Shown one piece after another: positions 22,407-34,352 of a stretch of 64,000 nucleotides of DNA. Numbering within the stretch: position 1 is the first letter of the stretch; every line of letters starts with the position of its first letter. The translations under genes and the position numbers were made by a program. The stretch is taken from assembly GCA_963969595.1 (NCBI GenBank), contig OZ018417.1, positions 18,292,501 to 18,356,500 on the forward strand, written 5' to 3'. The stretch is from Neckera pumila. Its lineage: Eukaryota; Streptophyta; Bryopsida; Hypnales; Neckeraceae. Below the pieces are notes generated by a model that searched no databases, had not been told where the DNA came from, and saw only the letters and a program-made list of their open reading frames with translations.

Positions 22407-23817
22407 CTTGTTGTGAGTCCATTCGAGTTGGTGCCAAGATCCCCAACGGCGAGCTCTCATATCTGGATGATGATGGTCAACTCCAGTGCTGCGGCATCCA
22501 CGACCTTGTGAGGGAGAAGAGGGTGGTATTTTTCCGGTGTACCTGGAGCATTCACACCTCCCTGCAGCTGTGACAACCCTTTATCTTTGCTCAACAGGGA
22601 TATTTCTAAAGTATTTTTGTCCAAGATTGTGTCACCTTTTTCTAAAGACGTTATGAGTGGGTCAATCGTAGGACCTTCTTTTTCTAATCCAGTTCTATTT
22701 TATTTTGTAACTAATATATGCGATGTCCTGCGACTGATTTTACTGATTTAAGTATGTCCTCATGTGTTTTTATTTTTCACAATTTGGTGAATTGAATTGG
22801 TTATTTTCCATTGTCCTTTAGCCATCAGTCGTTGCATGAATGACCTTCTGTTTTTGTTCCACTTTGGCCATTTTTAGCCATTTTTTCGGGAGTACTATAA
22901 AAATAGAAAAACATTTAAAAAAAAATATGAAAAATATGAGAAATGTACACACCTATAAGAAGAAGATACCCTATGAAGGAGAAGCAAAAAAAATCTTTAA
23001 ATAGGAGAACTAGAAAAGTGCAGAATCGCAAGAAAATACATACTTTAACATTTTAATTTGTAAAAAATAGGAAAAATAAATTTAAAAAAAACTGAAAAAT
23101 GCCATTTGAGAAGACTTCATAGTAAAGAGATTTCACCCAAAAAATGATCCTAAAACCATCTTCAATGTTCAGAATTGCATGCGCAAAGGAGCCCTCTTTG
23201 CATGGACGTAGAGGATGTAAAATAAAATATTTTTTAATGCCCCTTGGTAGAACCATGAATTCCTACTGTGAGAATAGTCCATAGAAATTTCAACTCCAAA
23301 TCATTAAATTTGGGGACTCCTTACGTAATAAAAACCCTAAAATTCAAAACGTGACAAATTAGGTTAAATGATATTTAAGTATAAAATGATTTTTGAGTTT
23401 TTTTGAAAAACATGAGATATGATTAAACTCATAAGAAAAATCTCCACTAAAAATTTCAAGTTCATACGAGTCATGCTTCTAAAGTTATTGCAAATTGAAG
23501 CTTCAACAATGCGTTAGTGACAATGTTTCAGTACCGGTCTTTCATCCAATCACCAATCTTTAAGGATTGGGCAAACTTATTCTTTGGAGCCTTCCCAGCG
23601 CAAACCGACGGACCTTCATGTATTGAGAGCTGTCTGCATATGGCACTTTGCGAAGCCACTTGGAATGACGATGTTTCACTATGACATAGTGACATGCTGA
23701 TGTGAAGATGGCTAGTTAAGTTTCGCAGTTTGAAGCATGTTCCCGGATTCCTTCAAAGGAGAGACGAGATTATGGATAATGGAGTTCGAGAGATCATTGT
23801 ATTACAGGTTTTTCTTC
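22407..23817 (+). pseudogene. Type II peroxiredoxin fragment, copy 1
   Basis: Exon A (22,407-22,567, after CTCCAG) encodes IRVGAKIPNGELSYLDDDGQ, then IHDLVREKRVVFF. After one extra base (about 22,535) it continues GVPGAFTPPC. This is the thioredoxin-fold start and peroxidatic-cysteine motif of plant PrxII (family pattern VPGAFTPTCS). The Cys codon TGC is kept at 22,563-22,565. Exon B (23,729-23,817, after TTTCGCAG) reads LKHVPGFLQRRDEI and NGVREIIVLQ, then GTTTTT. AG|T across the junction makes the expected Ser. Defects are the frameshift, a donor CT instead of GT at 22,568, and no further exons before array unit 3 begins. The real family has about 160 residues in the mature domain; about 80 are present. 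Confidence 0.75.
22822..23568. other. Insertion of about 745 bp in the peroxiredoxin intron
   Basis: The duplicate block at 40,740-40,750 runs straight from 'CCATTGTCCTTTAG' into 'GGGGTTGAGCAAACTTATTC'. Here the same two flanks are separated by about 745 bp of AT-rich non-coding DNA. This is an insertion in copy 1 or a deletion in copy 2. Ends and target duplication are not resolved, so no element type is assigned. Confidence 0.45.
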
Positions 23818-24315
23818 CAGCGTGCTATTACACTCCTTGCATGTATATGTGTGAGTTGGCTTCATTGCTAAAAAGGATTAAGCTTTCCTGGCGGGTGCTT
23901 ATTACAATTTACGTCAATGACTGAAGAAGAGTAGAGAGTGGGTCCGATAGGAGCTCATTTCTGAGAAATGTCCTTGCGGTCAATGAGCATCATCAATCAA
24001 GCTCTCTGTTAAAGGAGCTGATCAGTGCTTTGCAAGTTCATTTTCTCAATGTCTGTGCGTAGCCTTTTCATCGCTGGATTCTTCAATCCAATGCTTTGTC
24101 ATGTCAGCGTTCGATATGCTCGGCCATTGTTGGCTTTAGTCGGGATTGTGACAACGTACAAGGAGAGTTCAAAGGTGCCATTCAGAGCTCCACATATTGT
24201 CAAACTCAGTACTGGCCCACATGAACTCATGAGTAAGAATATCAGGCCATACCCAGATTTCTTTATTTCTACGAGTCTGCTTCTTAGGGCGGCAATACTT
24301 GCATCCTATGTATGA

Positions 24316-24324
24316 TATATATAA
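24316..24324 (+). promoter_or_regulatory. TATA box, leader/Gly-rich gene copy 3
   Basis: TATATATAA lies 31 bp before the conserved GTAAGT donor and aligns with the boxes of copies 1 and 4. Confidence 0.65.
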
Positions 24325-24354
24325 CCAATCTCAGACTGTCTCCCTTCTATGCAA

Positions 24355-24809
24355 GTAAGTGTTTGAATGACTTCTCTGACCCATGGTCTGAAATACTTGA
24401 ACATATCTCGTGTTTTTCTTGGTGCACTAACTCACTAAGCTGCGAGCAAATTGCTGGAGGACATTGAAAAGCAACTGGCTTTTCCTACTCCAGGTCTAGA
24501 TTACTGACATTTGTTGTCTCTGGGCTGAAGTACAGGAGGCTTTGCATTGACAGAAGCCACCCTGAGGTCGTTTGAGCAGTTACGCTACTCCCAAAGTGAT
24601 CCATTGCTTTGCGGACTGAGCCTGTTGTAGTGTAGCTGTTTGTTTCGTTTGTGCTACTATAGTTCGTACAATTTCACAGGGAATGAATTGTGGCCAGGAC
24701 TCTACATTATAATTTAGAAGTTTGGAGGTTAAATAGATGGAGGGAGGTTGAATTCATGTACTAAGTGTCAGCCTGTTGTGTTCCGTTTCAAAATGCAGAG
24801 TCTTCACAG
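24355..24809 (+). other. 5'-UTR intron of copy 3 (455 bp)
   Basis: The donor is GTAAGT (24,355) and the acceptor is GTCTTCACAG (ending 24,809). The following exon GCTATTGATCAGC is shared with the other copies. The acceptor differs from copies 1-2 (TTTCCACAG) but equals copy 4, so copies 3 and 4 are the closer pair. Confidence 0.6.
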
Positions 24810-24910
24810 GCTATTGATCAGCTGAGTGTGTTGTCACAAGAGCGAGCTTTGACTGAGTAGTCTATATTGACAGGAGCCTTTGATTGTTTGCATCTTTGAA
24901 GGCGCCCATC

Positions 24911-25162
24911 ATGTTGCCTCTCATAGCCGTGGCTCTTGGGGTGGTGATATTTGAAGCTGGCGTCATCCTCATGTCCACAACGTTGTGTGCCGAACATCTC
25001 CACCGTTCAAAAGGAAAAGGTCGTCGTCGTGGTGGTGATACTGGAGGTGGTGGAGGAGGGGATACTGGAGGTGGAGGAGGTGTAGATACTGGCGGTGGTG
25101 GAGGTGGGGATACTGGCGGTGCGAGTGGTGGTGGAGGTTTTGGAGGGGGTGTTACATTTTAG
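24911..25162 (+). CDS. Hydrophobic leader plus Gly-rich tail protein, copy 3
   Basis: The intact ORF is 83 aa. The leader MLPLIAVALGVVIFEAGVIL plus MSTTLCAEH (residues 1-29) is followed by a basic linker (HRSKGKGRRRGG, about 31-42) and then GGDTGGGG repeats ending FGGGVTF. The start is the ATG shared by the family, not the upstream in-frame TTG. The basic linker after the leader is unlike copy 4. Predicted fate is secretion or membrane insertion through the leader, with the tail outside; this is inferred only from hydropathy. It lies downstream of the truncated peroxiredoxin exon at 23,817, so its upstream region was joined to that duplicate block by rearrangement. Function is unknown. Confidence 0.7.
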   Translation: MLPLIAVALGVVIFEAGVILMSTTLCAEHLHRSKGKGRRRGGDTGGGGGGDTGGGGGVDTGGGGGGDTGGASGGGGFGGGVTF

Positions 25163-25749
25163 ATGACTATTATCAGCTTGGAAGGTAACATTGTCCAATC
25201 CACCAGTTGAAGAACAAGTTTCACTTGAACAATTGGGGCCAAATTTCTCTTCAGCTTATTTTTGTGTGCCCTCTATTGAGTGCTAAATATCCATGTCCAT
25301 CTTTTATTTCAAACTTTGATGCTAACCATCTACACAGTTTTGTGTAGTTTTTTCTGGCCGTTGGTTTTGTATATGTAATCTACACTTGCATTAATATTCA
25401 ACTGTTTACTAATATCAAAGTACACATGAGCAAACTAGCTTCTATAGACCGTAGGACAAGCAGCTTGTACCAATGTTCTCAATAGGGAGATTCACTGACG
25501 TGATTGTCATTTGAGAGTTCTTCAATTGTTCACTGGGTTCACTACCAGTCTCAAAGGATGCCTTGATTTGGCACTTGTAGAAATCACAGCTTTGCGTTCA
25601 ATGAATTGTTTGTAATGAATTATTTCTCATGAACCTACATGTGAATGATAGTTTCAATTACTTTGGGTATTAGTCTGGCAATCGTGCAATGATTGCTCTC
25701 ATGAAGTAATATAACACACGCTTGATTATAGGAGGGAACCCATTCCTAA

Positions 25750-25750
<1 letters not shown>

Positions 25751-25782
<32 letters not shown>
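25751..25782. repeat. Homopolymer of 32 C
   Basis: This is an uninterrupted run of 32 C on the plus strand. The homologous sites in repeat R have only short C runs (for example about 6 in the inverse of 31,690-31,710). It may be a true expansion or an assembly artefact. Confidence 0.9.
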
Positions 25783-25789
25783 TTCTTGC

Positions 25790-26110
25790 AATTTAGGTTG
25801 TTCTCTTTCCGTATAGGAGGAGATGAACAATGATTACTTATGGCATGGTTCCTGGCACAGTTGTGGCGCTTTATGATTGGCTACAAGGCTCTTAATATTG
25901 CAACCAACCCTTGGTGGATTTTGCAACTAGTCCTTGATCGGAAATGGGAACGTTTATATGACCAATAGTATAGATCGAACAGAATCTTCAATGAAAAAAA
26001 ATTCATAGTAATTATGTTTTGAGAAATAAAATTCTGGAAAATTATAGAAATCTTCCAAACTCTATTTTTGCACACAAGAAAATTTCCCCACTAAAGAAAT
26101 CCACCCTATA
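25790..26110. repeat. Dispersed repeat R, copy 3
   Basis: It parallels 490-760 and 12,090-12,340 ('TTATGATTGGCTACAA', 'AATATTGCAACCAACCCTTGG'). It is non-coding. Confidence 0.6.
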
Positions 26111-26452
26111 GATAGATGTAACTGCTTAAGTGGTTAGAAATGGGTTGCATGCCTTAGCAAACAAATGATTTACCTGAATTACCGTAACTTGACACACGCT
26201 TGATGAACAAACAAATGATTTACTAGACTTACATAGAAATATGTATAGGATGTAAGAAGAAGAGTAACAAATCTCCAATATTCTAAAATCATGATTAGCA
26301 ACTAACCACCATCTTAGTGGCTCAATTTTTGGCACAAAAAATAAGGCACATTTGTTGAGACACAAGTACATTAGAGACTTTTAGCCTATGAGAGGCAAAA
26401 TTGTATGGGAAATTGCTTTTTGCATAAAGATATCAATGCAAAAACAAGGTGA

Positions 26453-27223
26453 TACTACACTAAAATTGGTAAATAGTGTTGGGTGATAATTAGTGTTGTT
26501 TCTTGTTTTTTACCCCCAACATTATTTTCCAATTTATGCGTATATAGTGTTGGGGCATTTAACTCCCGTGGTCAGACTCTGGTCCTTCTAAAATTCCACA
26601 GAAAGTGAAGGGAGCCGATTTGCATTGCCGTCAGACTCTGGTCCTTCCCAAATTCCACAAAAGTGAAGGGAGCCGATTTGCATTGTTGTCTCTGGACGCA
26701 CCAAAGTGGGTGCTTCACCAACCAAATGTCATCCCCCAACAGAACTAAATAAGTCAAATCATTTGCTAATTGAATTACGAATTCGATCATCTTGAAGGTT
26801 ATACAACTTAAGTTATTACAGTTAAAATTCCAACAGTTGAAGCCCCAAAATGGGAACCTCTTCATTAAGAACCTCTGATATGCCCGCGCTAACAATGCAA
26901 CCCCAAGTCGAAACTTGGTTTCATTTTACACGCTCCAATTTCAGTAAAACAAGGGCCAGAGTCTGTCCCATGTTTGAATCAAGAGAATTTGACAGTATCG
27001 ACTGCCAGCTCACAAAATTTGCAAATGGAGACATCAAACTAAACTTCACGCCATAAAAGGCTGCCGATGGAAAGTTGGAACCCCAAATGACCAAATTTTA
27101 CTATAGAGCTAAAATAGTGTTAGAATGGATAAATAATATTCTAACACTAACCTTGCAAATCACAATTAGTGTTAGGTGGAACAATTAGTGTTGTCAACAC
27201 TATTTACCAATTTTATTATAGTG
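26453..27223. mobile_element. CACTA-like non-autonomous element, 771 bp
   Basis: Perfect 20-bp inverted repeats lie at 26,462-26,481 (AAAATTGGTAAATAGTGTTG) and 27,195-27,214. The outer nine bases are TACTACACT and CACTATAAT, i.e. close to the CACTA ends typical of the CMC superfamily. It also holds a 12-bp perfect-arm hairpin at 27,115-27,126/27,138-27,149. No 3-bp target duplication is certain, because the left end has T for C. No transposase is present. Confidence 0.55.
26572..26688. repeat. Tandem duplication of a 59-bp unit
   Basis: TCAGACTCTGGTCCTTC...GAGCCGATTTGCATTG occurs twice in a row (26,572-26,630 and 26,631-26,688) with few differences. It lies inside the CACTA-like element. No coding meaning is seen. 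Confidence 0.8.
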
Positions 27224-27913
27224 GTAACGATGATGTTTTGTTTGACATCACTTAGAACATGTCATATTTTTACGCAACCTCCCAAAAAACATGAAAATGC
27301 CACATCGGCAAGGGATTTAGGTTTGACTGTGAGTAACAATCTGAAAGTTATTGTAGGCTAAAATAAAACACAGCCTTTTTGTGAAAAATGCAAAAGAAAG
27401 GGTAGCCTTTTTGGATGATTTGAAAAAAGAGTTGAACCTACTAATGCAAAAGCTATGGGCTAATTAGATTTTTTTTTTTTTTTTTTAAATTCCAATAAAG
27501 CCCAAAATGTATTAGTAAATCTTAATAAAATTTTATAATGCATTGTCACACATGTGATGAATATAAATATGTCTTAATGCTTTTTTATATACTATATAAA
27601 AGTCAATGTAGCATATTGTTACTCTTATACTCTATTAATTTAGAAATATTTTTTTTTCTATGTTTAGATTGAAATATTTTCCTTCTTTTCTTTCTTATTT
27701 CCTTATAAAAGAAAACATGTAATTCAAATGTAACACTCATTTTGCAATTATTTCAATTGTCTGCTTCACTTTTTCCATTCCCCCTAAAGTTGTTCCAAAT
27801 TATTGTGTTTGTAATAGATTCAAAGACATTGCATCCTCAATATTCTACCTTTATTTATTTTTGAATCACAAGTCATAATTTGTACTTTAATTGTCTTTTT
27901 TTCCAAAATTTTG

Positions 27914-28755
27914 TACTACTTCCGTCCCAAAATGATCTTCAAGTTGGACAAAATGTTCTAGATAAAGGTAAAAACATTAGGAAAAATTTCAACCCTCCAA
28001 AAGGCCGCGAGCTTTGCACCCGCCCGGTGCAATTATGGAAAAAAATCAAAATACAAAATTATTATTATTATTTTTTAATATTTTTTTAATATTTAAATAT
28101 TGGGTGCCATATCAAATTTTTAAAATACTAGTAGTGCCACGTCAGATTTTTATTTTTTAAATATTTTTTATTTTAAAAAAAATACTTAAAAAAAAAAATT
28201 TATTCATTTTGAAATTGCACCAAAGCGGTCCCGTATATCAATTCCTTAGCGGCCTTCTAGAAGGCTAAATTTTTTTTCTAATGATATCATTTAAAAAACC
28301 AATTTTGTGCTATAAGTAGAGTTTGATGTACCCTTAGCATATAAGCATATTAGAATTTTTGAGTTTCAGGGTCCTTTTCAAAGTGTAGTTTTGTAATATT
28401 GAAAAGTAGAATTTTTTGGATATTTTCAAAGAGCGCCATTGTTCAATTAATTGTTGAATGTGAGGCCATCATTTTTTAGGCATTTAGTATATGCCCAAGA
28501 CCATGTATAGCCCTTTGTTCCGCCTTCTAGAGCTTCAACTCTTTCAATCAAGTAATATTCAAAGAGATGCAAAAAATAAGAATGAACAATTTTGATTGAC
28601 CATTTTAGTCATTTCATTTGTCTTTTGATTGATGATTTCATGGATGGAGGGAGAACTACTATTTGGAGTTGCTTTGTTGGTTTCAAATAGGAATCAAAAC
28701 CGAATTTGACCAATTTGCAACGTCACAAAGTACAAGATCATTTTGGTGCAGAAGG
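27914..28755. mobile_element. Stowaway-like MITE, interrupted
   Basis: The left end TACTACTTCCGTCCCAAAATG resembles the CTCCCTCCGTCCCAAAATA class of plant Stowaway (Tc1/mariner) ends. The 28,430-28,750 part matches 36,100-36,405 ('GGCATTTAGTATATGCCCAAG'). A CATTAG-family MITE (27,975-28,283) is inserted in it. The right end, near 28,740, is decayed. Confidence 0.55.
27975..28283. mobile_element. CATTAG-family MITE M5 (309 bp)
   Basis: The left end is CATTAGGAAAAATTTCAACCC and the right end is GGCTAAATTTTTTTTCTAATG. The interior has an outer TTGCACC/GGTGCAA pair but lacks the GCCATGC-type hairpin of M1-M3. It is nested in a Stowaway-like element. Confidence 0.6.
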
Positions 28756-28759
28756 AGAA

Positions 28760-30170
28760 GTTTACATAATGGATATTCATGTATGTATATATACAACTGG
28801 ACAAATCCCAAAAACTTCATCAAAAGTTCAGTAAGCTCATTCTAATACCTACAACTTGCCAAAATTCAACCCAAATCTCATCAAATCCTAAATTTCTTCT
28901 ATCATTCTTTATTTAACCTTTAATCTAGCCTCAAACATTTTCATTTTTCATCCATTTTTTTCTATAAAATGGTGAACCTATTCAACAAATGGTTTGAGTT
29001 CTATCCCTATCTCATTTCTATGTTTTTCCTAATATTTTTTGTGCAATTTTTATTACAATTCTTCACAAGTTCCTAAACACCCATATACCAAAAATTTAGA
29101 CAGAGAAGCTCTTAATTTTAACTCAGGTTTGTCATTTTGTCTAACACTTTTTAGTTCATTTTTTGCCATAAGTTTATAAAAGACCTTTCAAAACACACAC
29201 ATACACACACACACACATACACACAAAAAAATTGCAAGAAAGACTTTCAAACACTAATTCTCATATATCAAACTTCTTAATGGACTAATTTCTATGACTA
29301 ATTTCATCCTACTTTAATTTACTATCAATCTATTGATTTAGTATAAATTGCACCAAATTAGTGCAAATTGCGCTAATTTGGTGTAAAATTCCCTAAATTA
29401 TTGGAAAATGCCTACTTTAGTGCGTTTTTATTTACTGTTTTAATGTTTCTATTACTACTTTAGTATTCCAACAATAGATTTAGTTTCATTAAGCTTCTTT
29501 AGTATTTATTATTTTTTGCGTAATTTGCTTTGCTTTGCTTTTATTTTTATTTTTTACTTCTTGTCTTTTATTTTGAAATCATTTTTTAAATTTTTGTGTG
29601 ACATGTCTTTTTTGAATTCCTATTTAATTCTAATTTCATTATTTAATTTAGTAGTATTTTGGTTTTCATTTTATCATCATTTTATCGTTTGCCAAATTTG
29701 ATTACTTTACCAAATCTTGCTTAAAGTCTTTTTAGTTTTAAATCTCTATTTTCCCCTTAGACTTTTCTACTCATTTAAATCTCCAAATTGCATTTTCAAG
29801 ATTTTTGCCCTAACCTCTCATAGTTTCCATCACTATCTAATGAAAAACTTGCTTCCTAAGTGGTGGTTGTGGTCTAATCCAAAATATTGACCCTTTTGGA
29901 ATTGCAAATTCACACACAATGTTTATATTTTCCAGTTCTTAACATGTGAACCATTATGGTGGTTTACACCATATAAGAAATAAATAGTATTGGTGTTTCT
30001 TGCAATGGCCCTATTGAAAAGGATCATGGTAGCATTTATGGTAGCATTTCTTATTCTCCTATATCCAATGTCACATAGCATAAAACATGAATCATGTAAC
30101 TTGTACAAAGATATACTGAATTGAGAAATATAAAAATCACTATCCTAATATGATGAGGAGGCCTTGATCT
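28760..30170. other. AT-rich stretch, no gene seen
   Basis: This is poly-A/T-rich, with a CA-rich microsatellite at about 29,198-29,226. A minus/plus set of short T-rich frames has no family resemblance. Confidence 0.5.
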
Positions 30171-30175
30171 AGCTT

Positions 30176-30770
30176 CACTATTGTAAGGTAAATGACCCCA
30201 TTGTGGTCAAATGACCCATGATGGACACCTAATGACCCCATTGTGGTTTCTTAGACCACAATCAATGCTTTACATGGTAGTTATAGAGTAATCAGTGACC
30301 TCAATAGGTACTTCCCAACTTTTCAGTGTAGAATTCTTTGTAAAAACTGACTTTTTAGGTCTTCCATGTTTGAAAATGTTGTGACTACATTGGGTAGGAA
30401 GATGACCATATTGGATTCAGATTTCGTTGGTCATAAAGTAGCCTACAGACTCTTATGGGCTAATCACTTCAAAAATTCAGAACTAAGTCATACTTAGTCC
30501 AAAAATATAATTTCAAATGCCCTCATTGTCTCTCACACTTATCTTTGTGTAGGAAAAAATTTGAAAAATTTCAGCAATGTCATGTAGGCACACTCCTAAT
30601 TCTGACTGCAATGGGGTCTTTCACCTTAAAAGGTGGTGACCACAATGCCAACAAGCTTTCCTTGAATTACAACACTATGAACCGCGTGCCTATATTAACA
30701 CCCTAAACTGCAATTTTTTTTCCATCTTTCCACCATTATGGGGTCATTGAATTTGTATTTGTTATAGTAG
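30176..30770. mobile_element. CACTA-like element, about 595 bp
   Basis: CACTATTGTAAGG (30,176) opposes TTATAGTAG (ending 30,770). Inner inverted repeats are AATGACCCCATTGTGG (about 30,190) and CCATTATGGGGTCATT (about 30,733). The motif ATGACCCCATTGTGG is repeated again near 30,230. It is non-coding. Ends are imperfect, so the class is tentative. Confidence 0.45.
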
Positions 30771-30779
30771 GAATAAGAA

Positions 30780-31460
30780 CACTTGATCTATTCTAGATCA
30801 CCTGATGCAATCACAAGAGCTGAAGATGCTTGCAATTTGCTATGACAAATGCAAACTCATAATTGGTTTTTAAAATTTGATATGCCCCAATTTCTAACTT
30901 CATTGACCACATTTTGGTTGCCTTGTCATTAAAAGATTAAATGGAGACTTGTTTGTATAGATAGTTTTTGTTACTCACTTATACAACACCAAGGACAGGA
31001 CTAAGCAAAGTAGTTCTTTAAAAGGAAGATTTGTATTAGCTAAATCTTTATAATTAAGGACATATGTAAGGTAAATGGCACTTAAATTACAAAATAAGAT
31101 GTTAAAATGGATGTTAAAGAAATGTTAGTCTATAATTACTTTGTCATATTCTATGAAATGTAAATAGGAACTATATCTATTTGTTAGTAGACTATGAATG
31201 CAATCCCATGCAAATGACCTAATTCTTTAACAAAAGAATAAAAGTAGAAGGGTGAGGGTCACTTAAATGTGCATCATCCTTTGGAAATAGTGTGACTATA
31301 GTTTTGCAACATATTCATCATTCGACTAAAGGAGGCAACCCAATTTTGATCACTTAAGCAGGTACATGTATTTGCAAGGCGAATTTTTTGAGTGGGAAAA
31401 TTTCTTTGTGTGCGGAAATAAAGTTTGGAAGGGTTAAATAGTTTTCTAGAGTTTTTTCTT
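30780..31460. other. AT-rich stretch, no gene seen
   Basis: I see no conserved reading frame, RNA gene or clear element ends here. Confidence 0.4.
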
Positions 31461-31469
31461 CTCAAAACA

Positions 31470-31735
31470 TAATTACCATGAATTTTTCAGTGGAAAATTC
31501 TATTCTTTCCAAATCAGTGATGTAAGGCTTGCTATTTTTGACCATGGGTTGAAAATAAAATTGACCAAGGATTGGTTGCAATATCAAGAGACTTGTAGTC
31601 CAATTATAATGCGCCACAACTACATCGGGAATTGTACCATAATTAATCACTGTTCATTTCCTCCTTCACGAAAAGATAACAACCTACATAGCCAAAATGG
31701 GGGGTGATCAGGAATGGATTGCCTCCTATATAACC
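31470..31735 (-). repeat. Dispersed repeat R, inverted copy
   Basis: Read on the minus strand it aligns with 25,730-25,960 (CCATTCCTGATC, GGTTGTTATCTTT, GCAACCAATCCTTGGTC). It is the only R copy in reverse orientation, so the region between it and the 25.8-kb copy could invert by recombination. Confidence 0.6.
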
Positions 31736-32530
31736 TTAAAGCTTAAGCATAAATTGGCCATTACTCTATTACCATTCATCAAACCATAGCCAAAATGATT
31801 GCCTCACAATGATAAACAACTTCATTAAGACCACAGCATACCACATGTCACTCCGTTATTATGGTCAAGTAGCTTACAACTACTCACTAAACCACATATA
31901 TACGAGAAAAAAATATTATTTCACATAAGAATGGATTATAGCCTATAATTTTATATTTAGCAATGGTACAGATTACATCCACAATGAATAAGCACACACA
32001 TGCAATTGCCAACTTCACTGGTGCTATTGACAATAAACATTGTAGATTTGCCACTTACAGATTGTATGTACACTAACATAAAACATAGCAAACCAAAATC
32101 TCCTTTGGTTAGGTGAACCACTCAAGTTATATTAATCACAAGAAAACTAATTAAGCACAAGAGAAAATATGTGAATGAGCCAAATTATTACTATCTGTTG
32201 AAGAAAACAAGATAAGGCTATAGCCATATATAGTGCTTAGACTGTAGTCATTCTCACAAAATAACTACCCCAACTTCTAACTTCCTAATTGTCAATAACC
32301 AAATCCCTAAACACTAAGGCAATTGCTTTCACATTGCATTTAGTTTCAAAAATAAAAAATGATTGAAAACCCTTTTCATACTAAACTTACATGCAAAACC
32401 TTCATCCAAACAATAAATATCATAACTTGTATTGGCATTGTGCTTTGGATAGTGGATACTTCATATGGGAAACCAACAATGCTTTGCGTTCTCATTGTCA
32501 TTGTTGCATTAGGATGTGGATTCTACCTAC
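31735..32530. other. AT-rich stretch, no gene seen
   Basis: There is only AT-rich sequence. The part at 32,385-32,530 ('ATGCAAAACCTTCATCCAAAC', 'GCTTTGGATAGTGGATACTTC') matches 19,907-20,045 and belongs with dispersed repeat S. Confidence 0.45.
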
Positions 32531-32539
32531 TAGTTGGGG

Positions 32540-33000
32540 GGAACTTTTCATACACTTAGTAGCAAAAAAGAGACAAAAATGTTGCAAGAAGATTTTGAAA
32601 GTATCACAAAATTGTTGGAATTCCACCAAGAATATTTTCTATATGGTACAAAAATGAAATTTTCTAACCTCTTGACACTCTTGAGAATCTATTGAGAATC
32701 TATGGATTCCTCCTTCATTGGATATCATAAGAACCATTCAAAGCTTAAACTCCCATACAGTTTTAGAGATTTTGTCCTTCTCTTTCATGTGAGACAAAAT
32801 ACTTAAATTGATCAAACTCTCAATCTTGAGAAGTGAAACGTTTTGACAAATGCACAATTGAATGAACCGCAAACTTGCAAAATTCTCTTCATACTATGAC
32901 TATGATTTCCCAAAATGTTACAAACAACAACATCCGTCTTCACCTTCAACGGACTCGCAACTGTCAAACGCAACTTGATAGAGCGCCGAGGTATGGGAGT
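32540..33000. repeat. Dispersed repeat S, copy before array unit 4
   Basis: It shares 'TTGACACTCTTGAGAATC', 'AAGTGAAACGTTTTGACAAATGCAC' and 'CACCTTCAACGGACTCGCAACTG' type text with 20,680-21,140 and 38,740-39,125. It is non-coding. Confidence 0.55.
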
Positions 33001-33828
33001 GCTTCTACCAATTCTCTACGGCAACTTGAACTTACGCTGTTACAGAAGGTTCTGATTGGAATTTTTTTTTGGTTTTCAATTTGTTGCGTAACAGTTCTGC
33101 TACTTGAGTGTTTGATCTCCGGACGACTCTTCTTGAATTGTTTATTTCAATTGGTGCCGCGTGGATAAGGACTATGGTTATGGCACCTTATTCAAACAGC
33201 TACTCTGATTAATCAAATTAGTGCTTGATGGCACTAATTTATCAATGCCGCACTAGTTTGAACCAGGAAGGCTGCCTGAAATAATAATGTACTTTGCTTA
33301 ATTCCAACAAAACAGCAATTTGAACTGACTCCAATTTGCCATGGCACGAATTAGGCTTCATTGCTAAAAATGATTAAGCTTTCCTGGCGGGTGCTTATTA
33401 CAATTTACGTCAATGACTGAAGAAGAGTAGAGAGTGGGTCCGATAGGAGCTCATTTCTGAGAAATGTCCTTGCGGTCAATGAGTATCATCAATCAAACTC
33501 TCTGTTAAAGGAGCTGAATAAGTGCTTTGCAAGTTCATTATCTCACTGTTTATGCTTAGCCTTTTCATTGCCGGATTCTTCAATCCAATGCTTTGTCATG
33601 TCAGTGTTTGATATGCTTAGCCACTGTCGGCTTTAGTCGGGATTGTGACAACGTACAAGGAGAGTTCCAAGGTGCCATTTGGAGCTCTACATGTTGGCCA
33701 AGGTAAATATTGTCAAACTTAGTACTGGCCCACCTGAACTCATGAGTAAGAATATCAGCCCATACCCAAATTTCTTTATTTCTACGAGTCTGCTTCTTAG
33801 GCCGGCAGTACTTGCTTCCTGTGTAAGA

Positions 33829-33837
33829 TATATATAA
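33829..33837 (+). promoter_or_regulatory. TATA box, leader gene copy 4
   Basis: TATATATAA lies 27 bp before the conserved GTAAGT donor. Confidence 0.65.
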
Positions 33838-33863
33838 CCAATCTCAGACTCCCTTCTATGCAT

Positions 33864-34249
33864 GTAAGTGTTTGCATGACTTCTCTGACTCATGGTCTGA
33901 AATACTTGAACATTTCTCGTGTTTTTCTTGGTGCACTAAGCTGCGAGCAGATTGCTGGAGAGCATTGAAAAGTGACTGACTTCTCCTACCCCAGGTTTAG
34001 ATTCCAGGCCATATTAACAGCTCGCTTACTTCCCAAGTGATCCATTGCTTTGCGGATTGAGCCTGTTGTAGTGTAGTTGCTTGTTTCGTTGGTGCTACTA
34101 TAGTGCTGTACAATTTTACAAGGAATGGACTTAGGCCAAGACTCTACATAAATTTAGAAGGAGAGAGGTTAAATCGATTGGAGGAAGGTTGAATTCATGT
34201 ACTAAGTGTCAGCCTGTTGTGCTTGTTTTGAAATGCAGAGTCTTCACAG
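33864..34249 (+). other. 5'-UTR intron of copy 4 (386 bp)
   Basis: The donor is GTAAGT (33,864) and the acceptor is GTCTTCACAG (ending 34,249), followed by the shared GCTATTGATCAGC exon. Confidence 0.6.
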
Positions 34250-34352
34250 GCTATTGATCAGCGGAGTGTGTTGTCAAAAAGAGCGAGCTTCGACTTGAAT
34301 AATCTATATTGACAGGAGCCTTTGGTTGTGTGCATCTTTGAAGGCGCCCATC

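Noticed and set aside
20680..23817. Helitron carrying gene fragments
   Set aside because: No convincing TC start or hairpin-CTRR end was found at the block edges by eye.
25013..25162. CRISPR-like or satellite array from the regular GGTGG repeats
   Set aside because: The repeats are codons of the Gly-rich tail with no spacers.
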